DNA from: Clostridiales bacterium
GTDB lineage: Bacteria > Bacillota > Clostridia > Saccharofermentanales > Saccharofermentanaceae
Reading direction: 5' to 3'
DNA: 61,433 nt
Assembly (NCBI GenBank): GCA_017551625.1
Contig: JAFZLF010000017.1
Coordinates: 1 to 61,433, forward strand
The position numbers were made by a program, and so were the translations under genes. Every line of letters starts with the position of its first letter. The stretch's first letter is position 1. A model generated the notes under the pieces. It was not told the origin of the DNA. It ran no database searches and was given only the letters and a program-made list of their open reading frames with translations. Below, piece after piece: positions 26,542-33,955 of the stretch.

Positions 26542-27258
26542 CTAGTCGTCGAAAAGTCCCTTCTTGCCTTTCTTATCCGGCTTCTTCTTTTGAAAGAATT
26601 TCTTGTTCAAATAACTTGCGACAGTAAAAACACCCAGATAATCCAGGAGCCCGGCCTTCCTCTTCCGCGGATCCACGGAATAATCATAATCGTCGAAATC
26701 CTCTTCTTCCGGCTCGTCCTCAAAAGCATAGGTCTTCTGCTTGTGATCGATCTCGTGAAGAACTCTATCATCGACGGAACCTTCCAGTTCCATAAGATCC
26801 TCAGCCGGGATACGAGCCCTGATCTTCTTCAGCGCCCTTGTCATCACGGACTTATCCGCCATACCCTGCATCTCGATGAGTTGGTCGGACGTGAAGACTA
26901 CGCCCTTATCCAGAGAATCGGAGATCACCTGCGACAGCAGGGATTCGCTGATCATCCCATCGAGGTCGAGAATCTCTTCATAGTGGAAGGCGTGACCTTT
27001 CTTCATAGCGAGCTGGACGAGTTCTCCGATGATCGGCCCTTCCACATTAGAGAGCACATCGGAAATATCTGCCGGCGTGAGAACTACCCCCGCATCTTTG
27101 GCCTTACGGAGAAGAAGAACAGCAGCCTTCGAGTCAATATAGTTACACGCGTCGGCGATCTCTGAAGGCTTGCCGAGATCCTCCAGCGAGTAGATGTTCT
27201 TCAGAACCGTACTGTCAGACCAGTCAGAACACTTATCGTAAAAAACTGCCCACTTCAT
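26542..27258 (-). CDS. Hypothetical helical-repeat protein
   Basis: A 238-residue protein I do not recognise. Residues about 45-175 hold four imperfect repeats of 30-33 residues, each a short helix, a Gly, and a pattern like T-x-x-D/Q-x-x-x-L (GVVLTPADI, GHAFHYEEI, GVVFTSDQL, ARIPAEDL). An acidic patch (EDEPEEEDFDDYDY) and a very basic tail (KKKPDKKGKKG) follow. The start is ATG 27258 behind a perfect AAGGAGGTGA. A TTG one codon upstream is ignored. That ribosome site overlaps the stop of the antitoxin gene, so the two are co-transcribed. It may be a scaffold or a nucleic-acid-associated protein. No function can be given. Confidence 0.7.
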   Translation of the reverse strand: MKWAVFYDKCSDWSDSTVLKNIYSLEDLGKPSEIADACNYIDSKAAVLLLRKAKDAGVVLTPADISDVLSNVEGPIIGELVQLAMKKGHAFHYEEILDLDGMISESLLSQVISDSLDKGVVFTSDQLIEMQGMADKSVMTRALKKIRARIPAEDLMELEGSVDDRVLHEIDHKQKTYAFEDEPEEEDFDDYDYSVDPRKRKAGLLDYLGVFTVASYLNKKFFQKKKPDKKGKKGLFDD

Positions 27259-27272
27259 CAAGTCTCACCTCC

Positions 27273-27581
27273 TTAGGCGAGGATATTGCACCTGGTAAGT
27301 ATCTCAGGATCTGTTTTCAGTACGTGCAATAGACGACGAGCTGAACCATTCGGTTTATTTGTTCCCGCTTCCCAGGCCTCAACAGTCTTTATGGATACAC
27401 CCATTACAACCGCAAAAACAGACTGAGACATTTTGAGAGACTTGCGGATCTCTTTTACCTGTGCAGACGTGAATTCTTCGATAGGATTCACTATGCGTTT
27501 CTGTACTCGTGCGTTCCCTTTTCCCTTTTCAAAGGCGATAGCCTCTTCCAAGCCTTTAACAATATCATCATAAACGTTCAT
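27273..27581 (-). CDS. HigA/MqsA-like antitoxin with helix-turn-helix
   Basis: A 102-residue protein. The N-terminus (MNVYDDIVKGLEEAIAFEKG) is typical of antitoxins that pair with RelE/HigB toxins. The C-terminal XRE-type helix-turn-helix is LKMSQSVFAVVMGVSIKTVE followed by AWEAGTNKPNGSARRLL. The start at 27581 is chosen because GGGGGATC precedes it; the frame stays open 11 codons further. The gene upstream is only a 30-codon toxin fragment, so the antitoxin appears orphaned. It would be expected to bind the palindrome at 27699-27715 and autoregulate. Confidence 0.85.
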   Translation of the reverse strand: MNVYDDIVKGLEEAIAFEKGKGNARVQKRIVNPIEEFTSAQVKEIRKSLKMSQSVFAVVMGVSIKTVEAWEAGTNKPNGSARRLLHVLKTDPEILTRCNILA

Positions 27582-27603
27582 TCTAGATCCCCCTTCAATT
27601 GCA

Positions 27604-27696
27604 TTAATGGTCATCTGTCAAACCCATGGATTTCCAACTCTTATCAAACTGAGGTAACATTACAAATTCTCGTTCCACAATTATCACCTTTATCAT
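27604..27696 (-). pseudogene. Truncated RelE/HigB-type toxin remnant
   Basis: Thirty codons starting MIKVIIVEREF and containing LPQFDKSWKSMGLTDD. This is the N-terminal signature of HigB/RelE-like toxins that precede such antitoxins. It then hits a stop codon right before the antitoxin leader. Intact toxins are about 100-120 residues, so the catalytic C-terminal part has been deleted. The start codon still has an AGGG-type ribosome site and the operator palindrome upstream. Confidence 0.65.
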
Positions 27697-27698
27697 AT

Positions 27699-27715
27699 AC
27701 CCTATTAGATAGGGT
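27699..27715. promoter_or_regulatory. Toxin-antitoxin operator palindrome
   Basis: ACCCTAT-TAG-ATAGGGT, a perfect 7+3+7 inverted repeat immediately before the toxin remnant start. This is a typical autoregulatory site. Confidence 0.7.
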
Positions 27716-27789
27716 GTCAAATAATCGCTCTGTTCCATCCTTAGTGAAATGGTATCGAAAGTACTGTCCCAATTTCTGCACAATTCCTC

Positions 27790-27818
27790 GAGTGAGCGAG
27801 TCGAATGAGCGAATGAGC
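27790..27818. repeat. Short GAATGAGC repeats
   Basis: GAGTGAGC at 27790, then GAATGAGC twice in tandem (27803-27818), between the toxin-antitoxin remnant and the next promoter. Meaning unknown. Confidence 0.4.
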
Positions 27819-27834
27819 GAGAGCGTGTCTGAAA

Positions 27835-27843
27835 TGGTATAAT
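27835..27843 (+). promoter_or_regulatory. Promoter of the membrane protein / C1 peptidase operon
   Basis: Extended -10 TGGTATAAT, 82 bp before the ATG at 27925. No convincing -35. Confidence 0.5.
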
Positions 27844-27924
27844 CTTCCGTAGAGTGTATATTGGGGTTTCAGATGAGAAGGGGCGAAAGCATTTTGTCGT
27901 GTGATATACGAGAAGGGCAAACGA

Positions 27925-29058
27925 ATGAACGATAAAGAGATTTCTTCCGGAAAAGTGGTTTTTGAGAACAAGAATGCGAAGAAGCGGGGCTTTCTTCTGA
28001 ACTTCTGTATCGCGATGCCGGTCTTTCTGATGTTTACGGTCTCGGGCATCCTGGAAAAATCGGATAAGGGTTTCAACCAGCCGGTCGGGATCTGGATCGT
28101 CGCGATCGCTATCCCTTTGATCATCGCGCTCATCCTCGGGATCCGCCGGGCCTTCATCACGAAGGATGTCCGGATAGAGGTCTCTGATGACGAGGTCGAT
28201 GTCACTGTGGGCCCCGCGCACGGGACTTACGCGATCAAGGATTTCACCAGATATCTGAAGTGCACTTCGAGTGGTAGTCGAGGCAGGATGAAGCGTGAAC
28301 TGTGCTTCCGCGATCCCGAGGATCCGGAAGAAGGAGAACTCTTTATCAACCTGCCGGACGTATCGGAATCACTCTTCCGTGATATCATCGATGCGATCTG
28401 CATCAAGAGGAACAACGCATCCGGAGAAATCAGGGAATATGCGCCTTTCGAGGGCGACACGTATAAGGGAAAGAAATTCTTCGGCAGTGAGGGTTCATCA
28501 ACGAAGCTGGCGCTCCTTATATGTGTCGGAGGCGGGATTGTCTGCATGGCTGCTATTGCGCTCGCGACGTATCTGAAAGTGTTTAAGCCCGCGCTGGGGA
28601 TCTTCATGAGCATCATGGTCGGTCTCTTCATGGTAGCTGCCGGTTGCTTCGGACTCATCTATGTCGGCCGGCATAACAGAAGACTCGATGAGAGTCAGCT
28701 TCTGCATCTGTCCTTCCACGACGACTTCCTGAAGATCAATGAAGATACGCATAACTATTCCGAGATCGACTCTGTTTATATGACGGAGCCGAGCCTTCCT
28801 GAGATCTCTGACGATACGCGCGATCTTCGCCTCACGCTGAGATCCGGCGGGAAACCGGTGCGGTATATCGTCGGATACCGCCCGGATACGGGAAAACCGG
28901 AGCACACCGGATACGAGGACGATACGGATGATCCGCAGGCAAAAGAGAAAACGGAAGAGAACCTCGCAGAGGGCTGTTCCTGCGAGTATTCTGCTCTCTT
29001 TGCAAGGATGGAAAAAGAATGTGAAGCGAAAGGCGTCGGGTTCACGGTGTTTAAGTGA
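27925..29058 (+). CDS. Four-helix membrane protein with two PH-like cytoplasmic regions
   Basis: A 377-residue protein of unknown function. Two pairs of membrane helices (about 20-40 with 50-70, and 195-220 with 225-250) are each followed by a similar soluble region. In both regions a beta-rich stretch (DVRIEVSDDEVDVTVGPAHGTYAIKD; the second has DDFLKINEDTHNYSEIDSVY) resembles bacterial PH-like domains, suggesting an internal duplication. The start ATG 27925 follows GAGAAGGGC; an in-frame GTG at 27901 lacks a good site. The papain-like lipoprotein begins 20 bp downstream, so the two form an operon. PH-like assignment is tentative. Confidence 0.7.
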   Translation: MNDKEISSGKVVFENKNAKKRGFLLNFCIAMPVFLMFTVSGILEKSDKGFNQPVGIWIVAIAIPLIIALILGIRRAFITKDVRIEVSDDEVDVTVGPAHGTYAIKDFTRYLKCTSSGSRGRMKRELCFRDPEDPEEGELFINLPDVSESLFRDIIDAICIKRNNASGEIREYAPFEGDTYKGKKFFGSEGSSTKLALLICVGGGIVCMAAIALATYLKVFKPALGIFMSIMVGLFMVAAGCFGLIYVGRHNRRLDESQLLHLSFHDDFLKINEDTHNYSEIDSVYMTEPSLPEISDDTRDLRLTLRSGGKPVRYIVGYRPDTGKPEHTGYEDDTDDPQAKEKTEENLAEGCSCEYSALFARMEKECEAKGVGFTVFK

Positions 29059-29077
29059 AGACCGACGGGTAGAAAGT

Positions 29078-30631
29078 ATGCTGTCGAAGACGAAGAAGCA
29101 CTTGTCCATATTCCTGGCACTCGTGATGGTGATGCATAGTAGTGCGTCTCTGACTTCGTGCAGTAAGAAAGATGTTTCCTCTACAGGTGAGATAAGTTCG
29201 CTTTCTGATCCGGTGACGGGGAGCAATTCTGATCCGGAAGGAACGACAGACTCATCAGACACGGCTTCTTCATCACAGGGACACGACACCTCGGACGCGA
29301 CTTCACAGGGGAGCAGTACTGATGCGACAGAGACTACTTCTGCGCCGAGAGATCCGGACCACTATTATTCCCAGATCGACGATGGTATCGCGACGGAGAT
29401 CGTCGATCAGGGAAAGGATGGGAATTGTTGGGCGATCTCCGCACTCGCATCCATGAGGACAAACTTCCTGATCACGTATTCCGAGGACTTGGACCTGACC
29501 ATAGACGATGTCACGTTCGCGACTGTTTCTGCAGAAAAAGAAGAAGGACTTCGGATGAGGAAGAGTGGAACGGAGAAGGAGACCGGCGGGCTTCCAATCT
29601 ATGTTTGCTGGGCGATGGCGAACGGGTGTGACGGATACACGGTGACAGAGTATACCCTCCTCTACGAAAGCGCGCAGGAACCGGATCTGCATAATACGTA
29701 TGTAACGAATCTGGCGACGAAGGAGCAGGTAAAAGCACTGATCCGCAACAAGGGCGCGGTGATCGTTCTTCTCCATGACGGCAAAGGCGAAGTGGAAGGC
29801 GATGACTACTTCGCGATCTATGACAGCGCGTCCTCCAGGAGGAAAGATGCGGAAGATGGAGAACTGTCCCAGAATTATTTCACACACGCCGCGGTTATCG
29901 TCGGATGGGATGACGATTTCCCGAAAGAGAATTTCTCGAAGTCCGGATCCTCGAAGAAGGGAAGTTCCATTCCTGAGGAAGATGGAGCATGGCTCCTGCA
30001 GAACAGTGGCGGAACAGACTGGGGCGACGGTGGTTTTGCCTGGGTATCGTATGAGTCGGCCATACTCTTTGACGGAGTCATGACCGTTACCGATAAGTAC
30101 ACGGATGTGCTGAGCTATGATGTGGGCGCGCTGTGCGGGATCCGGACAGGAGAGGAGACCGTCGTGGCCAATGTGTACCACCACGAAGGAACGCTCACAG
30201 CGGTCGGAACCTACGTGGGGATCGATGCGGAAGAACCTACGAAACAGGGCTTCAGCTCGATGACGGATACAAGTATCACGATTGAGATCCGAGATGCTTC
30301 CATGCAGGAGATCTTCGCGACGAAAGACTTTGAACCCGAGTTCTTCGGATACTATGTAGTCGAGCTCGACGATCCTGTCGAGGTCTCAGACTTCGCCGTA
30401 GTTGTCCGGTATGGATCCGCCGCGCCTGTGGAAGCCGAGATGCCGGGTGGTTCCGGATCGCGTCACAACACATCAAATCGCGAATACATCACTACCATCG
30501 AAGAAGGCCAGTCCTTCGTGTATCTCGACGGGGAGTGGCTTGACCTCGCGGATCCCGAAACGCAGGAAGCGCTGGGTATCGACTACGCACCGCATAACTG
30601 CTGTATCAAGGCGCTTTTCGAGGATGGATAA
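29078..30631 (+). CDS. Papain-like (C1 family) cysteine peptidase lipoprotein
   Basis: A 517-residue surface lipoprotein. A signal peptide ends at lipobox LTSC. A Ser/Thr/Asp-rich linker (about 35-85) leads to a C1 peptidase domain with oxyanion Gln111, nucleophile Cys117 (GNCWAIS), His270 (FTHAAVIVGWD) and Asn309 (NSGGTDWGDGGF). The last 150 residues are beta-rich and may bind substrate or wall. The start is ATG 29078 (frame open upstream but inside the previous gene). The set of catalytic residues predicts activity, likely on peptides outside the cell. Co-transcribed with the preceding membrane protein; a peptidase/membrane-partner pair is inferred. Confidence 0.9.
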   Translation: MLSKTKKHLSIFLALVMVMHSSASLTSCSKKDVSSTGEISSLSDPVTGSNSDPEGTTDSSDTASSSQGHDTSDATSQGSSTDATETTSAPRDPDHYYSQIDDGIATEIVDQGKDGNCWAISALASMRTNFLITYSEDLDLTIDDVTFATVSAEKEEGLRMRKSGTEKETGGLPIYVCWAMANGCDGYTVTEYTLLYESAQEPDLHNTYVTNLATKEQVKALIRNKGAVIVLLHDGKGEVEGDDYFAIYDSASSRRKDAEDGELSQNYFTHAAVIVGWDDDFPKENFSKSGSSKKGSSIPEEDGAWLLQNSGGTDWGDGGFAWVSYESAILFDGVMTVTDKYTDVLSYDVGALCGIRTGEETVVANVYHHEGTLTAVGTYVGIDAEEPTKQGFSSMTDTSITIEIRDASMQEIFATKDFEPEFFGYYVVELDDPVEVSDFAVVVRYGSAAPVEAEMPGGSGSRHNTSNREYITTIEEGQSFVYLDGEWLDLADPETQEALGIDYAPHNCCIKALFEDG

Positions 30632-30637
30632 AGCGCA

Positions 30638-31336
30638 TCATGATGATGCGAAAATATCCGCCCCGATCGTGCACTCTTCCACGTAGTAATTCTCATAGAG
30701 TGTATCCTGATTCTGGATCGTAAGATCCTCCAGGCCATATTCTTTTAGTTCATGAAGTTCGTTATGTGAATCCAAGAGGAATTCGGCACTATCGTTATAG
30801 AGCCAGATGAAATGCTCATCGGGATTCTCTTTCAATATCTCATTTATCGTTCCGATGTAGGAGTAACCGGAAGGATCAGAAGGAGAATTCGGATCCAGCA
30901 AAGAAGGATCGTAACTAAAAGTGGTAGGGATACCCCGAATTATCACGGTTCCGACGATTAGATCCCCTTTGATGATGGAAAAGCGAAGGCAGCCATAGTT
31001 CACTCTGTTTGTCTGGAGATTGATCATGTAGTACCCGTAATCGGAGAAGCGATAATCATCACCAAAGATCTCGTTACAATCCCGTATCAGAATCGGATCT
31101 GAAAGTCTTTCCTTGATGGTTTCCTCATCATAAGGCTGACCGAGGGCTTTGATCGTTTGTGTTCCATCTACTACTACATGTACCGGCTCGATGCCGATTG
31201 GGACCTCTGTTGTTGTCTCCTTTGTAGAGGATTCTGGTGTCGTTGTTGTAGATTCCGTCTTCGTGCTTTTTTCAGAACAAGAACTCAGACACAGGGATAT
31301 GGCCAGAATACATGTTAGAATCCGATTATATTTCAT
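30638..31336 (-). CDS. Hypothetical lipoprotein
   Basis: A 232-residue lipoprotein with signal peptide and lipobox LSSC, a Thr/Ser/Glu-rich linker (24-45), and an alpha/beta domain without motifs that I recognise. The start ATG 31336 follows AGGTGATC. Its 3' end converges with the C1 peptidase gene, and the 6 bp between the stops lie next to a CGCATCA/TGATGCG stem that may stop both transcripts. The linker style resembles other lipoproteins in the window (18443, 29078). Function unknown. Confidence 0.7.
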   Translation of the reverse strand: MKYNRILTCILAISLCLSSCSEKSTKTESTTTTPESSTKETTTEVPIGIEPVHVVVDGTQTIKALGQPYDEETIKERLSDPILIRDCNEIFGDDYRFSDYGYYMINLQTNRVNYGCLRFSIIKGDLIVGTVIIRGIPTTFSYDPSLLDPNSPSDPSGYSYIGTINEILKENPDEHFIWLYNDSAEFLLDSHNELHELKEYGLEDLTIQNQDTLYENYYVEECTIGADIFASS

Positions 31337-31410
31337 ACCGATCACCTCGCTCTCTATCATTATAGACGAGTTTTCTAATCGTCAGGTAACAACTTAATTA
31401 GTAAACATGA

Positions 31411-33759
31411 TCACATCTGATCCTGGATGTACTTGACGATGTCCTGCATCTTGCTTTTCTTCCAGTCTTCATTTTCCGCTTCTTCTGCAAGCGGGCAGAG
31501 GATGAAGAAGTCGAGGGTCTCGCCGGGGACGCGGCCGGTGCGCATGGGCTCCGAGAAATGCGCCTGCCATTCTTCTTCCGTCGCATCCTTAAAGCACTTC
31601 GGGTCGAGGTAGGTCATCTGGCGGCGTGTCGCGGCGATGTGCATCTTCGCCGAAAGTGGCGAGAGAAGTCTGTATTCTTCTTCCGGAACGTCCTGGAAAA
31701 TGACGGGGAGTTCACCGAGGTCGACGCGCTCGTCTCCGCGGATGATGTCGAGTCCGTAGGGGGTGAAGGTGAAAGCGTTTTTCGAGAACTTCAGCGACAG
31801 CAGAAGTCCTTTCTCCGTGTTGTACTGTGAGCGCTGATAGTCGGTATCGAAGATGAAGTTTCCGAGGGAATAGAAGATGGCCTTATCGCCGACCATCTCG
31901 TAGTTCATCGGCACGTGCGGATGGTGCGCGACGACGATGTCCGCGCCCATCTCCAGATACAGGTGATAACGGTCGCGGGTATAGGGGGACGGAAGTGGTG
32001 TGAACTCCTCGCCGGCGTGCGCGACGACGATACACCAGCGGCAGGTCTTCTTGATCTCCGTGATGACATCGCGGATCGCATCGAGATCGCTCCAGCTGAA
32101 GCAGCCGGCCTCGGTTTCTGTTGCTTTCCGGCAGGCGCGCTGATAACCGACACCGAACATGCCGATGCCGCCTGCCTCGGGAAGGGTCAGGATATGCCTT
32201 GCTTCCTCGATATTCATGCCGGCGCCGATCGTTCTGATGCCGCGTTTCTTCGCTTCTTCGATCGTGGAGGCGATGCCCTCCGAGCCTGCGTCCTTGATGT
32301 GGTTATTGCAGATATTCCAGATATCACAGTGGTTTTCTAAAAGGAAATCGGCGACGGCCGGATCCATGAAATGCAGGAGCTGTTTTGCCCCTTCGTTTAC
32401 GTTGTTTTTCGGGCATTCCATGATGGGCCCTTCGACATTCGCGATGACATGGTCGGCGAAAGAAAGCACGTCCTTTACGCGCTTCGAGAGGAGCTTCGGA
32501 TCCTCCCAACGGTGATCCATATACCGGTCAAATCCAATGTCGCCGGTGAAGACAAGTGTCGTCTCGCCTTTTACCAACTGGCAGAACTTCTCACCGCGGG
32601 CTTCGAAATCCTTGAAGTGCGTGTAGGAAGCGGCGGCCGGGGACATGATGCATGCCTTGCCCGGAGGCGTGATTTCTCTGGCCATCTCGACCGATTCTCT
32701 GATGTCGGAAACGAGGTGGCAGTAAGGAAGATCGCCGACATCGTCGTAGATGCGTTTGCCGCTCTCGTAGGCGCAGACGTACTGGTATTCCGGATGCTCC
32801 CGGATGAAAGCGATGAGCGTGGTGTAATCGATCCCTCTGTCCATGCCGCCGATCAGGAGCGTGCCGGTATTCTTAATACTCGTCGCGGCCTGGATCGTGG
32901 CCTGCGGAATCGTCGAGATGGAGTCGTTATAGAAGTCGATACCGTCGAAGTTTCCGACGAACTCGAGACGGTGGTGAAGGCCCGTGAAGGTCTCGATGCT
33001 TCTTCTGACCGCGTCGGGATCGAGACCGAAGACCTCGGTGCAGATTCTGTACACGAAAGTCGCATTGAACTGGTTATGCGCGCCCTGAAGCTTCATATCG
33101 AAGGTCATCGATGTATCAAAATCGAGCCTCGTTTTCTTCGCTGCCGTCTCGATCTCGGGGACGTCATTTCCATAGTAAAGATAGTCCTCGGGGCCCTGAT
33201 GGATCGTGATATTCTTCTTCGCCCGAAAGTAGTTCTCCATCGTGATATAACGGTCGAGGTGATCCTCATAAAGATTCAGGAAAACGGCGATATGCGGGGA
33301 TGTCTCGAGGTCGGAGAGCTGATGGCAGGAGAGCTCATAGACGACGATCGTGTCCTTACTAATGTCATCGTAGTAGTCAAAGCAGGGAAGACCGATATTT
33401 CCGCAGAGGATCGCGTTCCCGTCTTTCCTTACGTCGTGAAGGACGTGGTAAAGAAGCGAAGAGGTCGTGCTCTTTCCTTTCGTGCCGGTGATGCCGACGA
33501 CCCGGGAACGGAATTCTTCCATGAAAAGACGCGTCTGGGAGATATACTTCGGATCCTCGACGTGAGTGATGATCCCGGGGCTCTTGAGGATGTAGTCAAA
33601 AGATCCGGAAAGCTTCTGGATATCGTCCTCAGAGCCCTCGACCATCTCGTAGGTCGCGCCGGGGCAGTGCTCGAGGAGGAACTTCTCGGAGGATTTTCCT
33701 TCCCTTCCTTTTCCCCAGATAAGTATGTGTCTGTTATCGAGCTTTTCCGTGATCTTCAT
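31411..33759 (-). CDS. MurD-like Mur ligase fused to CapA-type phosphatase domain
   Basis: A 782-residue two-domain protein. Residues 1-398 are a complete Mur ligase most like MurD. They have a Rossmann-like N-terminus (HILIWGKGREG), the SPGI motif, P-loop GTKGKST (92-98), the central YELSCHQLSDL and the C-terminal domain with LIGGMDRGIDY. Residues 400 to about 660 are a CapA/PgsA metallophosphatase-like domain: GDIGFDR (406-412), NVEGP (441-445), NNH (485-487), HAGEE (581-585), AHHPHV and SLGNFIFD. No signal peptide, so CapA faces the cytosol. The start ATG 33759 follows GAGGCG. Separate CapB (Mur-ligase-like) and CapA proteins make poly-gamma-glutamate. This fusion may make a peptide polymer or modify wall precursors; either is inference. 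Confidence 0.88.
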   Translation of the reverse strand: MKITEKLDNRHILIWGKGREGKSSEKFLLEHCPGATYEMVEGSEDDIQKLSGSFDYILKSPGIITHVEDPKYISQTRLFMEEFRSRVVGITGTKGKSTTSSLLYHVLHDVRKDGNAILCGNIGLPCFDYYDDISKDTIVVYELSCHQLSDLETSPHIAVFLNLYEDHLDRYITMENYFRAKKNITIHQGPEDYLYYGNDVPEIETAAKKTRLDFDTSMTFDMKLQGAHNQFNATFVYRICTEVFGLDPDAVRRSIETFTGLHHRLEFVGNFDGIDFYNDSISTIPQATIQAATSIKNTGTLLIGGMDRGIDYTTLIAFIREHPEYQYVCAYESGKRIYDDVGDLPYCHLVSDIRESVEMAREITPPGKACIMSPAAASYTHFKDFEARGEKFCQLVKGETTLVFTGDIGFDRYMDHRWEDPKLLSKRVKDVLSFADHVIANVEGPIMECPKNNVNEGAKQLLHFMDPAVADFLLENHCDIWNICNNHIKDAGSEGIASTIEEAKKRGIRTIGAGMNIEEARHILTLPEAGGIGMFGVGYQRACRKATETEAGCFSWSDLDAIRDVITEIKKTCRWCIVVAHAGEEFTPLPSPYTRDRYHLYLEMGADIVVAHHPHVPMNYEMVGDKAIFYSLGNFIFDTDYQRSQYNTEKGLLLSLKFSKNAFTFTPYGLDIIRGDERVDLGELPVIFQDVPEEEYRLLSPLSAKMHIAATRRQMTYLDPKCFKDATEEEWQAHFSEPMRTGRVPGETLDFFILCPLAEEAENEDWKKSKMQDIVKYIQDQM

Positions 33760-33955
33760 GCGTCTTTCGCCTCGTATTCTGAGATCTGCAGTTTCTGCAG
33801 ATCCTCCTGATATGCACACCCATTATACTATAACGGTCCTATATGACAGAAGTGTCATGAATTACCGGCGTTATCCTGATACACTGAAAATGAAGTATTG
33901 GGTCAATAGTATCCCGGAGTGTTTCTTCTGAAGTGCTTCTCCCGGAGGTGTGGTT

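Noticed and set aside
32371..33810. 479-codon plus-strand frame opposite the MurD-CapA gene
   Set aside because: The minus-strand frame has complete Mur ligase and CapA motifs; the plus frame has none.
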